A stretch of 64,000 bases of DNA from NCBI GenBank assembly GCA_002633025.1, contig NMRB01000364.1:339756-403755 (forward strand), read 5' to 3'. The notes beneath the pieces were generated by a model. The model was not told where the DNA came from and ran no database searches. It saw nothing but the letters and a program-made list of their open reading frames with translations. Both the position numbers and the translations under genes were made by a program. Origin of the DNA: Notospermus geniculatus. Its lineage: Eukaryota > Nemertea > Pilidiophora > Heteronemertea > Lineidae. Positions 20,701 through 27,798 of the stretch are shown here, in pieces (within the stretch, counting starts at the first letter, position 1; each line of letters begins with the position of its first letter).

Positions 20701-23257
20701 CATCTAAGCGTACATTAGCACTGCCCGTATCTATTGTCAGCAAGTCGACAAAGAGTAGAGATACAGGCAGTGATTAGATCATACGCATCACCTCGGCCAC
20801 ATATGGCCGAGGTGTACGTCCGCGACCTCATCACAGCGTAGGAATCTTCCTCAGGCACTTTTCAGTTGGAGAGACCAGAAAAGACTGAGTTCACGAACTG
20901 AAAAGTGCCTGAGGAAGAACCCGGTTGGGGTCGAAAATTCGCAAGATTCTGGAAGTTTACTTTTTGATATTTATCATTTTGTGTGTCAGTTTTTGTGCTT
21001 TCTCGTTACGGGGATTAGGGGTACGTCTGCTAAGATCATCGTGTTTTTCTCTCTCCAGAGCCGGAAGTGTCGTAGCTAATCTTGCTGTCAGCTTCAATTT
21101 CGCAAAACCACCGACGAATGTCGCGAACTTCCAGAAACAAGTCCAAACGTTCGTAGATAGCTTAATATCCCCCGCGCCAAACTGTAACTTCGCGGGAATT
21201 GGGAATACGGATTGTGCAAAGAAAATAACAGTTACAGGTGAGACCAATTTGATAGGGAGAGATTGTTACATGTATTTTTCCTGCAAATACACATGTACAG
21301 TAACAACGACGTCAACTAGGCCTACTGTTGTTCCCTCTCCCCTTCAGGCCTATAGTTTGCGAAATTAGCGGCCGCCATCTTTTTTTGTGACTTTTGCCGT
21401 TGCTTGGGTTTTTTCAATGGGTTTTTGCACTGTCAGAGGTGTTCAAAAAAAGAAAGGTCATACAGTAAGCCACTAGAATTGCATAAAGATATTTTAGCAA
21501 GAAAGCAGCTGATAAAATATATATTCGAATTATATTTGGAAAAGTTTGAAAATTCGGCCAAGTCGATAAAAAACATGGCGGTCTCGAATTTCGCAAACTG
21601 TCTATTATTGTTTCTTCAGTAAGATGGCAGGTTTGGATAGAGTATGAACCAGCATTAGGCCTCGTTTTCACTCCTGTCCATCCGATATTGGCTGATTGTA
21701 TGTTCGTTCCCCCAGTTTCTGCAAAAACAGCCCAGCTGTGAAATTTTTATTCCTGCCATCTGGTAGCTGATATAGAAAACTAGGCTATATACTCCTTCAA
21801 AACATAATTTCTCTGTGCGTGTTACTTCAGCATGTTCAGCTTGTCTAAGGCCTCGTTCACACGAGCGTATAGCCTCGAGCGTAACGCGTACAACGTAAAA
21901 ATAATTCTAGCTTGAGTCAATAGTGAGTTTAGGAAACCATACGTTAACGCTAACGCTAATTACGTCAAAATGACGTCACAACAGATTCATTCGATGTGAC
22001 GTCAAAATGATGTCAATAACGTTAGCGTTAGCGTTAACGTATGGTTTCTTAAACTCACTAATATCATACGCATACGCCCCTTGACGCTAGTCGTGTGGGG
22101 ATCGAGCTCTTGACTCAAGCTACAAAAAATTTTACGCTCTACGCTATACGCCCGTGTGAACGAGGCCTTAGGGTGGCTTTCCATTGGAGCGTTTTCGTGT
22201 GCAGAAACGCTGGAAAGCATTGTTTTTTCCGCGCCGGGACCAACGCCGCAGAAAAAACAATGCTTTCGAGCGTCTCCGTGCACGGAAATGCTCCAATGGA
22301 AAGCCACCCTAAGATTTACTTCATGCAAGCTTATGTTCTACGTTTCTTTTTCCTCAGATTTGGACGAATGCAAGGATCCAAACATAAGGGTCTGTAGACA
22401 TGACTCGACCATCTGTACCAATACAGTTGGGGGCTACACGTGTACCTGTAAGACTGGTTATATCGGGAATAACCCAGAGACAGAAGGATGTAAAGGTAAA
22501 TATGTTTTTAGCTCACCAGTGTGAGCTAATAGAGAGGATGCGCAGCTTTTCGACTCCGACTTCGACTACCAGAATGAATTGCAGTCCGCTGTAGACATCC
22601 TTGATAAAAACGATTTGATATACGTTTGCAAATCGTAAAATGCCATAACTTTGTGGCAGAATAATTTCGACAGGTAATCGGAAGTGCACGTAAATCGCAA
22701 ATATTCTAGTCGTGTTTCAAGTCATAACGACTAGGATTACGACTTCGATATTCATTATTTATCCGCACTTCCGGCTTATAAGGTCAATTTTTCTGCCTTC
22801 AATTTGTGGTGTTCGACGAATTGAACACTTCATGGGTTGTGAATGACGCAGTTTTTTGTAACGTCAGAGCAGGTTGATGATCAACGCGTCTTTTGTATTG
22901 CCGGTATATTGTTGCATTCTTTCTTCAGCTGAGAAAGTGATGAGCGATACGATCATCTACATTGTCGTCGGCGTTTTCGCAGGCATTTGCCTGATTGCCA
23001 TTCTCATCCTCGTGATCTGTATAATCCGAAGACGGCGTCAGGCCAGGAGACAGGAGGCTGACGAGCTCCAAGTTGATGCTAGCGAGCAAGCAGGAGACGG
23101 TTTACCGACCCTCTCCGGCTCCAACCAGCTCCAACCGTGGATGGATTACGGGGATTCATTCCAGTTCAAGATTCCGAGGCTGGAGAAGTTTGCGAAGGCT
23201 CCGAAACCTCACCTGAGCTTGGAGGAGCCGGTTTATCCGTCCAGTCTACACGCTTAA
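11602..23257 (+). CDS. EGF-repeat / SEA-domain single-pass membrane protein (15 exons seen, 5' end missing)
   Basis: The gene as seen encodes about 794 residues in 15 exons: 12 EGF modules, one SEA module, a 13th EGF, a transmembrane helix and an 85-residue tail. Most EGFs start D-x-D/N-E-C and carry N-T-x-G-S-x-x-C-x-C, the calcium-binding, Asn-hydroxylatable form. All EGF introns are phase 1. The SEA module spans two exons and contains [12 protein letters not shown], which fits the G-S-V-V self-cleavage site of SEA domains. By family knowledge this makes a cell-surface protein held as two non-covalently joined chains, acting in adhesion or in a mucin-like coat; the exact role is unknown. 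No signal peptide exon is recognised, so the start lies upstream of 11602 or outside the window. The introns are packed with MITEs and SINEs. Confidence 0.85.
11985..12131 (+). CDS. EGF exon 2
   Basis: Acceptor TTTCTGCAG, donor GTAACG, 147 bp, phase 1 to 1. It encodes one calcium-binding EGF starting DINEC, with a longer first loop. Confidence 0.85.
12330..12620. mobile_element. Inverted-repeat element in EGF intron 2
   Basis: The arms at about 12394-12450 and 12505-12560 are inverted copies (TTCAGACCTAAGGACACATA, and GCCCATAACTTGAACAGAT against ATCTGTTCAAGTTATGGGC). Outer parts GCGCCCTCTG and CAGCCCTCTGCTG extend the similarity. No coding capacity. Confidence 0.65.
12805..12905. other. Assembly gap (101 N)
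   Basis: A run of N after a poly-G tract in EGF intron 2. An extra exon could be hidden here, but the flanking EGF exons are phase-compatible without one. Confidence 0.95.
13188..13316 (+). CDS. EGF exon 3
   Basis: Acceptor TTTTTACAG, donor GTAAAT, 129 bp, phase 1 to 1. It encodes one EGF starting DVNEC with [12 protein letters not shown]. Confidence 0.85.
13409..13525. mobile_element. Short hairpin MITE in EGF intron 3
   Basis: The inverted arms GCAAATGCTTTTACTT and AAGTAAAAGCATTTGC are flanked by inverted CATATGAATAA / ATTATTCATATG. The length is about 117 bp. Confidence 0.6.
13608..13724 (+). CDS. EGF exon 4 (short, atypical)
   Basis: Acceptor CCTTTTCAG, donor GTAAGT, 117 bp, phase 1 to 1. 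The module starts KDANKC rather than D-x-D/N-E-C and lacks the usual N-T-x-G segment, so it may not bind calcium. Six cysteines are present ([16 protein letters not shown]). Confidence 0.8.
13740..14290. repeat. GACAGATGGGAGTRA minisatellite in EGF intron 4
   Basis: About 550 bp of a 15-bp unit, GACAGATGGGAGTGA or GACAGATGGGAGTAA, with many imperfect copies. It starts about 15 bp after the donor of exon 4 and ends about 90 bp before exon 5. Because the unit is 15 bp it stays open in several frames on both strands; these are not genes. Confidence 0.9.
14381..14524 (+). CDS. EGF exon 5
   Basis: Acceptor TCTGTTTCAG, donor GTAGGC, 144 bp, phase 1 to 1. It encodes one EGF starting DINEC with [18 protein letters not shown]. 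Confidence 0.85.
14795..15202. mobile_element. About 400-bp MITE with AAAGCAAATGGCTCGCGGGG end, copy 1
   Basis: Begins TCAAAGCAAATGGCTCGCGG and ends CCGCAAGCCATTTGCTTTAA. A close copy at 29030-29417 is inserted inside a SINE. No coding capacity; an ORF that appears in both copies reflects the repeat. Confidence 0.8.
15225..15870. mobile_element. Two tRNA-derived SINEs in head-to-head inverted array
   Basis: The arms at about 15238-15505 and 15585-15866 are inverted copies of each other over roughly 270 bp, with a loop of about 80 bp. Each arm carries the Pol III B-box-like GGGTTCGAATCTCGGTGCCA (inverted in the left arm). The 5' part of each unit, GTGGCGCGTACAG, fits the start of a degenerate tRNA-like head. 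The pair lies in EGF intron 5 and could form a long hairpin in pre-mRNA. Confidence 0.75.
15942..16067 (+). CDS. EGF exon 6
   Basis: Acceptor AATCTTCAG, donor GTAATA, 126 bp, phase 1 to 1. It encodes one EGF starting DLNEC with [16 protein letters not shown]. Confidence 0.85.
16068..17063. other. EGF intron 6, repeat-bearing
   Basis: No exon is seen. Positions 16555-16975 hold a repeat with GCGTGAAAAGCACC and GCTCGCAGCGCCG that also occurs, inverted, at about 33015-33370. The repeat ends in CACGCGGGTTCCTCAT. Confidence 0.55.
17064..17198 (+). CDS. EGF exon 7
   Basis: Acceptor TTTTTGCAG, donor GTAAGA, 135 bp, phase 1 to 1. It encodes one EGF starting DNDEC with [16 protein letters not shown]. 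Confidence 0.85.
17351..17488 (+). CDS. EGF exon 8
   Basis: Acceptor TTTTTTTTCAG, donor GTAAAT, 138 bp, phase 1 to 1. It encodes one EGF with VDEC and [19 protein letters not shown]; there are two extra residues before the fifth cysteine. Confidence 0.85.
17590..17815. repeat. Dispersed repeat shared with SLC27 introns
   Basis: The sequence from TTCAAATATGGCCGTCAATC through CACATGGTCCATGGACCATT is closely related to the DNA immediately upstream of SLC27 exons 4a (about 31830-32000) and 4b (about 37795-37980), and to about 57850-57920. Here it sits inside EGF intron 8, away from an exon. Confidence 0.75.
17947..18066 (+). CDS. EGF exon 9
   Basis: Acceptor ATTTTTCAAG, donor GTAAAT, 120 bp, phase 1 to 1. 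It encodes one EGF starting DVDEC with [16 protein letters not shown]. Confidence 0.85.
18648..18893 (+). CDS. EGF exon 10 (two EGF modules)
   Basis: Acceptor GATTTTCAG, donor GTTAGT, 246 bp, phase 1 to 1. It encodes two consecutive EGFs (GVDEC and DVDEC starts). This is the only exon of the gene with two modules, so the intron between them was lost or the pair arose as a unit. Confidence 0.85.
19232..19363 (+). CDS. EGF exon 11
   Basis: Acceptor CATTTTCAG, 132 bp, phase 1 to 1. The end is chosen at GTATGT because it keeps phase 1; an alternative donor 3 bp upstream (GTGGTA) also keeps the frame. It encodes one EGF starting DVDEC. Confidence 0.8.
19400..19657. mobile_element. TTAA-flanked MITE, copy 2 (short form)
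   Basis: TTAA-AGGAGCTGGACGCCC at the left, AACTCCT-TTAA at the right. It has the same internal order as the copy at 6566-6822. It starts 37 bp after EGF exon 11. Confidence 0.8.
19655..19822. mobile_element. Hairpin MITE abutting the previous element
   Basis: The arms AAGGCGCCACTCCACGTG and the inverted ATGTGGAGTGGCGCCTTT extend over about 65 bp each, including TTTGCTGTCAGATAGTCAA and its complement. The start overlaps the TTAA of the preceding MITE. Confidence 0.8.
20216..20469. mobile_element. TTAA-flanked MITE next to the SEA exon acceptor
   Basis: Begins TTAAAGAGAAGCGCAAG and ends CTTGCGCTTCGCTTTAA; the inner arms share TTTTGTTTACATT and its inverse. It ends 21 nt before the first base of EGF-gene exon 12, so the host keeps only the pyrimidine tract and AG. 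Confidence 0.75.
20491..20665 (+). CDS. Exon 12: first half of SEA domain
   Basis: Acceptor CTTATTTCAG, donor GTAAGT, 175 bp, phase 1 to 2. It encodes [20 protein letters not shown] and on to CQVKVLSLT, the N-terminal half of a SEA fold. The intron interrupts the domain just before the cleavage site. Confidence 0.75.
20835..20935. repeat. Short palindromic repeat in the SEA intron
   Basis: TTCCTCAGGCACTTTTCAGTT is followed about 50 bp later by its inverse, then by CGGTTGGGGTCGAAAA. The second part and the following TATCATTTTGTGTGTCA recur at about 52460-52550, so this is the edge of a dispersed repeat. Confidence 0.55.
21059..21237 (+). CDS. Exon 13: second half of SEA domain with cleavage motif
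   Basis: Acceptor CTCTCTCCAG, donor GTGAGA, 179 bp, phase 2 to 1. Starting at 21059 completes a Thr codon and gives [14 protein letters not shown], matching the G-S-V-V autoproteolysis site of SEA domains. The alternative AG two bases downstream would break the frame. Confidence 0.75.
21238..21845. other. 5' part of the intron after the SEA exons
   Basis: I see no exon. The stretch has scattered open frames with no motif. Confidence 0.35.
21846..22170. mobile_element. MITE with TAAGGCCTCGTTCACACG end
   Basis: The left end TAAGGCCTCGTTCACACG matches the inverse of the right end CGTGTGAACGAGGCCTTA. Inner arms carry CATACGTTAACGCTAACGC and its inverse, with a central ACGTCA-rich loop. Confidence 0.85.
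22168..22313. mobile_element. Hairpin MITE immediately downstream
   Basis: TTAGGGTGGCTTTCCATTGG at the left and CCAATGGAAAGCCACCCTAA at the right, with near-complementary arms of about 65 bp. It shares its first bases with the end of the preceding element and ends 44 nt before exon 14. Confidence 0.85.
22358..22495 (+). CDS. Exon 14: EGF after the SEA domain
   Basis: Acceptor TTTCCTCAG, donor GTAAAT, 138 bp, phase 1 to 1. It encodes one EGF starting DLDEC with [16 protein letters not shown], the only EGF between SEA and membrane. Confidence 0.85.
22929..23257 (+). CDS. Exon 15: transmembrane helix and cytoplasmic tail
   Basis: Acceptor CTTTCTTCAG, open to a TAA at 23255-23257. After AEKVMSD comes a hydrophobic helix ([15 protein letters not shown], then [11 protein letters not shown]), a basic stop-transfer stretch RRRRQARR and a tail with many Gln, Pro and Leu. 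The tail has no ITAM- or PDZ-type motif that I recognise. Confidence 0.85.
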
Positions 23258-23347
23258 CTCATAATGTGTGAATGTGTGAATTAATGTTAGGTTTTATTTA
23301 AAGTACCAGTATTCGGTTGGTAGTTCATGCATCATGAGGTGTGATCT

Positions 23348-23707
23348 TTAAAGGAGCTCGACGTCCAAGTTGTAAACAAACTGGTTTGTTTACAAACAGT
23401 GGCTAGCAAACTAGTTTTATTCCTTCGTGAAGGTGGCAGCACCAGTAGCGCCCCGTGATCGTTAGACTGGTGCCCGGTCCAATGCAACCCACTCAACCAC
23501 TCACTGGTTCTCTATCCACGCTGTGCTGCCACCTATTATCGGTGATATGTACTGAAGTGAATATGTAGTCTCGCGCAGCCAACCGTTTCGTTCCGCAGGT
23601 AGTGCGACACAAACGTTCGATCCTCAGATTCGGCTGGGTGACCGAGCAGCTGGGTGCCCGAGACGAGTGAATATCGTGTTTACAACTTGGACGTCGAGCT
23701 CCTTTTA
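23348..23707. mobile_element. TTAA-flanked MITE, copy 3 (rearranged long form)
   Basis: Same outer ends as the copy at 6566 (AGGAGCTCGACGTCCAAG and GACGTCGAGCTCCTTTT). The internal order differs: the block with GGTGGCAGCACCAGTAG is inverted and placed first, and about 110 bp with GTCTCGCGCAGCC and CTGGGTGACCGAGC is added. The right TTAA has mutated to TTTTA. Confidence 0.8.
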
Positions 23708-23720
23708 GAGACCCTGTAAC

Positions 23721-24033
23721 TTAAAGATAATGTATCACGGATATTTTCGTGGGCCACGAAAATCATTGTTTTAAATTTACATTTTGTTTGTTTATGTCCA
23801 GTGTTTTATTGTCTTATGAGTAAATTGTTGGTGGCATGCCCCACTAGAAATTCCAATGTTTTATTGTCTTATGAGTAATTTGTTTTTGGCGTGCCCTCTA
23901 AAAATTCTTTTGATACCAAAAGTATTCAATTTGGTGGGTTGGGATGTCCCCAAATGTCCAAATAACATGATGTAAACATCCATGTTTACAAACATTGAAT
24001 GTAAACAATGAAGTCATGGTATATTATCTTTAA
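23721..24033. mobile_element. TTAA-flanked MITE with AAAGATAATGTATCACGG end
   Basis: Begins TTAAAGATAATGTATCACGG and ends ATGGTATATTATCTTTAA. A second copy lies at about 26310-26564. An internal fragment (TCTTTTGATACC ... AATTTGGTGGGTTG) is also related to about 11855-11910. Confidence 0.75.
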
Positions 24034-24379
24034 GTCCCCAAATTTCATAAAACCCAATGCTCATTGAATCTGCCGCCTTTGTGATATAACTCAACTGTCT
24101 TCAAGTTTCAAAAGCCATGGTGTGATAAAGGATCATATATTTAAAAAAACTAATAGGTTAAATTCTTTTACTTGGATTTTGCATGTAAATGTACTGACTA
24201 GCCTGTGCAGATTTGAAGTAAAAGCATTCACTAGACTACCGTATTTTCCTTATCCTACTAGCTCCATCCAGTGCATTTTTTACTGTGATGGAACCAGGAA
24301 GCTTCGCGTGGTCGAATCCACCCCCCCCCCCCGGGTAATAAAATAGATCGTGGAAAATCTCATGTGCTGCCACCTTTGC
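24034..24379. other. Intergenic DNA
   Basis: No gene is seen; a poly-C tract lies at about 24321-24332. Confidence 0.35.
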
Positions 24380-24746
24380 TTAAAGGAGTTCGACGTCCAA
24401 GTTGTAAAACAAACCAGTTTGTTTACAAACAGTGGTCGGCAAACTAGTTTTATTCCTTCGTGAAGGTGACAGCACCAGTAGCGCCCCGTGATCGTTAGAC
24501 TGGTGCCCGGTCCAACGCAACTCACTCAACCACTCACTGGTTCTCTATCCACTCTGCGCTGCCACCTATTGTCGGTGATATGTACTGAAGTGAATATGTA
24601 GTCTCGCGCAGCGAACCGTTTCGTTCCGCAGGTAGGCCTACTGCGACACAAACGTTCGATCCTCAGATTCGGCTGGGTGACCGAGCGGCCGGGTGACCGA
24701 GACTAGTGAATATCGTGTTTACAACTTGGACGTCCAGCTCCTTTAA
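24380..24746. mobile_element. TTAA-flanked MITE, copy 4 (rearranged long form)
   Basis: TTAA-AGGAGTTCGACGTCC at the left and GGACGTCCAGCTCCT-TTAA at the right. It has the same rearranged interior as the copy at 23348-23707, which lies about 670 bp upstream. Confidence 0.8.
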
Positions 24747-25669
24747 GACATAATCAAACGTAGAACGCCACCTGATATTTGCTGTTATTTATTTTTATTG
24801 TCGTGATATTCTGTAGAGTTGTAGGAATACATGTAATACCATAAAGAATCAACTGCAAACAATCTGTGTCTAGGGGCAAAGCTTATCTTGCTTACCACAA
24901 GGTGGCGCTTGTCACCCTTACCTTGTGTTTACGTAATAGTTTGCACCAAAAATGTTTTCTGTGATGGTAGTGTAGGTATATAAATGTATTATAAAGATGG
25001 AAACGAAATTGATTTATAAAATCCCTCAGCTGAATGCGTTAGGCCTAGTGAGTAGCATGAATGGGCCCTGTACAAATGAAATGTACAGAGATGCCCTCGA
25101 CATAGATCGTTTGCGGTGATTTCAACGATTTCTAACCATCGTTTTAGTTTAAATGTGATTATCAGCCCATTAAAGTCAAAAAGATATAACTTTTGAAGTA
25201 TTTTCCTTCTCTCTAATTCATGTACATGAAAGGTAAAATTGTTCCTACATGTAGCAGCGGGTTTCTGCTGGGTATCCTGTTATAACTTTTTAACCAGAGT
25301 TTGGAATTTTTCAATGAAACAAAAAGCATCTTCATCAGCATTATATTCCCTAACTTTCTAAAGTTTTTAAAAAATAGGCGCAACTGCAACTTTAAGCTCA
25401 GGATTGATACTACAGTGTGTTTGTACCTCGTCATTTGTGATTTCTAATGTGATTGATAATCTAACAGATAAATAATGAACACTATTCAAGAATATATCTA
25501 TTTATATATTTATTACATGAGCGTTGGTTTGAGTTTTTACCTGTATTTGACCCCAGTTATTTGAACTATTGAAATACATGTAATTGACTTTAACCTCAAT
25601 GACATTGGAATCACATGGGTGGTTGAACTGTGTCATCTGCTTAATATCTAGCTGTCGCAATCGCGGACA
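24747..25669. other. Intergenic DNA without a recognised gene
   Basis: AT-rich, with short frames only. I see no domain signature or strong repeat structure. Confidence 0.35.
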
Positions 25670-25800
25670 TTATGGAGTTTTCGCAAAGCGCCCGAAACGC
25701 CAACGTGAACGTCTATCCGTTTGTTTGGTGCTCTCTTCGTGGCATCAATGGGTCTGGCGTTCGCGTTGGCGCTTCGGGCGCTCTCCGAAAACTCCCTATT
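25670..25800. mobile_element. Hairpin MITE with GGAGTTTTCGCAAAGCGCCC end
   Basis: Left GGAGTTTTCGCAAAGCGCCC and right GGGCGCTCTCCGAAAACTCC are inverted, with a GAACGCCAACG-type inner arm. A related fragment is at about 6950-7035. Confidence 0.65.
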
Positions 25801-25872
25801 GCCGGTGAAGTCCGTGTTCTAACCGATGGTGCTACGGTAAATGTAGGCTACTATTGTTCGCTCTCCTGGTCA

Positions 25873-26024
25873 ATAGGGAGGTTTAGAAATCAAACGACAA
25901 ACGTAAACTTTACGACAACGTTATTTTTATACTACACATTAAGCAGGTTTTATATTGCATTTTCGGTACAAAAATAACGTTGTCGTTAACGTTTACATTT
26001 ATCGTTTGATTTCTAAACCTTTGT
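25873..26024. mobile_element. AGGGAGGTTTAGAAATCAAA-type MITE, copy 1
   Basis: Left AGGGAGGTTTAGAAATCAAA and right TTTGATTTCTAAACCT, with inner arms AACGTAAAC / GTTTACATT and GACAACGTTATTTTT / AAAATAACGTTGTC. Relatives are at 41612-42009, 56433-56582, 61117-61208 and 63123-63274. Confidence 0.75.
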
Positions 26025-26309
26025 AATGTTTTGGGGGCGTAGGACAGCGGAAATGAAGAGGAGTATATGAAGCAGGCCTATTTACCTTCACAATAAAGAT
26101 GGCGGTCTTACAGTTTTCACTATAATAATGATATTGGCGTCGATTTTATAAACAAAGTGTGATACATGTACCTATCTTTTGTGTTGAACGTCGACAGGAA
26201 ATTCTCACGCGATTAGAGAACTAGATTATGCAACATTTATTCTGCCATCGCCCATTTTGAGCGATTACAAAATAAATGTGAACTGGGGCAAGCGGTAATT
26301 AATTAAATA

Positions 26310-26564
26310 TTACAGATAATGTATCACGGTATTTTCGCAGGCCACGAACATCATTGCTTATTTACATTTTGTTTGTTTCTGTGTAGCCTTTCTTCTTGTC
26401 TGATGAGTTATTTGTTGGTGGCATACCACTCTAGAAATTCTTTTGATTTCGAAAGTATTCAATTTGGTGGTTGCAATGTCCCAAAAGTCCAAAGAAACAT
26501 AACGTAAACATCCATGTTTACAAACATTGAATGTAAACAATGAAGTCACGATACATATCTTTAA
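26310..26564. mobile_element. Second copy of the AAAGATAATGTATCACGG MITE
   Basis: Shares GATAATGTATCACGG, AAATTCTTTTGAT and CATCCATGTTTACAAACATT with 23721-24033. The right end is TATCTTTAA; the left TTAA is lost (TATTACAGATAATG). Confidence 0.7.
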
Positions 26565-26611
26565 TGTACTGTCTTTGCGGTACTATACTCAGTGTTGGAA
26601 GAAGTGTGCGG

Positions 26612-26788
26612 ACAGGTGTAACGTAATTCACTGCCCCCCCCCCCCCACCCCCCCATAAATCAGTGCCCTACCCTATTGTGCAGGACGGAATAAGCCGCAC
26701 AAGGAGAAAAACCAATATTCAGGATACAATAGAACCTATTGTAACCCGGGCACTGGTTTACAGGTACATTCATTTACACTACACCTGA
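26612..26788. mobile_element. MITE with ACAGGTGTAACG end and GACGGAATAAGC core
   Basis: Begins ACAGGTGTAACGTAATTCAC and ends TACACTACACCTG. An inverted copy lies at 40005-40164, and relatives sharing the GACGGAATAAGCGGC core occur at 28218, 38262 and 54465. Confidence 0.7.
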
Positions 26789-26789
26789 C

Positions 26790-27680
26790 CGAGATACGAC
26801 CCAGCTCATCATTGTCCCTACCTTGTCAATGTAGGGACCATCTTGATGTCACTGGGTAGGTAGGAAATTTTTATTTCTATATCTTTCTTTCTATCTGTCT
26901 TCTTTCACACACTCAATTGGCACACGATTCCAAGAAAACTACTCAATGACCTCAAAATCAAGTAGGCCTAGTACCATCGAATAGTCAATATTTGTATCCA
27001 GGTCTGAAAGGTTAGATAGTTTTTAAAAAATGACTATTAGTGTATTTGAAGCGATTTTTATTGTGAACTGATGAACTTCGATATTTCCCTTGTTTTTTTC
27101 TCGTTTGGTTCAGGTAGTAATGGGTTGGATCCGTATCCGGCTCCACCACTTTGCCCTTCATCTGTCTGGTCTCTGAAGGCAAGAAGATGTCCATTTCCCG
27201 CATTTGAACACCACTGGAATAATCTTCAATTTTACAACTATTCAGCACTTTGTGTTCAACCTTTCGGCCCCACCAGGCATAAATTGCGATAACATCGGAC
27301 AACGACACAGCTCAACGTGTACACATGATTGTAGGTGATTCTCGCCGGCAAATCACACAATCTCACAGATAAATTTAGGCCATGCTCTTTCAAATATGAT
27401 CGGTCAAGCGTACGTCATTCATCACCATTGTGTAAGTTGGAGCGAAACGCTCAACTAGGTCAAGACCGCAAAGAGCTTATTAATTCATACATGTACATAG
27501 GTCTACCATAATAAAAGTAAATCAGGCCTAGGCCTGTAGCACTTTTAGGCACTGAGGCCTATACGTGCAGATCCAGTTATTAGGCCTACACCGAGCGGGT
27601 CAAGGAGTGATGTTCTAATACCGCGGATTCAAAATATACTCGATTTCCCACCCCTTCACCTGACGACTGGACGCCAACAG
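26790..27680. other. Upstream region of the SLC27 gene
   Basis: No exon is recognised. The promoter of the SLC27 gene should lie in the 3' part of this stretch, but I see no clear TATA box near the ATG; the 60 bp before it are C-rich. Confidence 0.3.
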
Positions 27681-27681
27681 C

Positions 27682-27798
27682 ATGCTCCTCACGGCAGCTG
27701 GGATCGTGGGCCTTGGCGCAGTGGCGGCTGCCTATTATTTTGTGCCATGGCTGAAGACGGACCTTGTCTACACGTTTAAATTTCTGCGGCTTTTGAAG
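27682..27798 (+). CDS. SLC27A2-like: SLC27 exon 1 (start, membrane anchor)
   Basis: ATG at 27682, donor GTGAGT, 117 bp, ends in phase 0. It encodes a hydrophobic N-terminus ([19 protein letters not shown]) and then a basic stretch. Family length and topology support this start. Confidence 0.85.

Noticed and set aside
27012-27308. 98-codon reverse-strand ORF upstream of the SLC27 gene
   Set aside because: No recognisable motif, no splice context and no second copy to support it.
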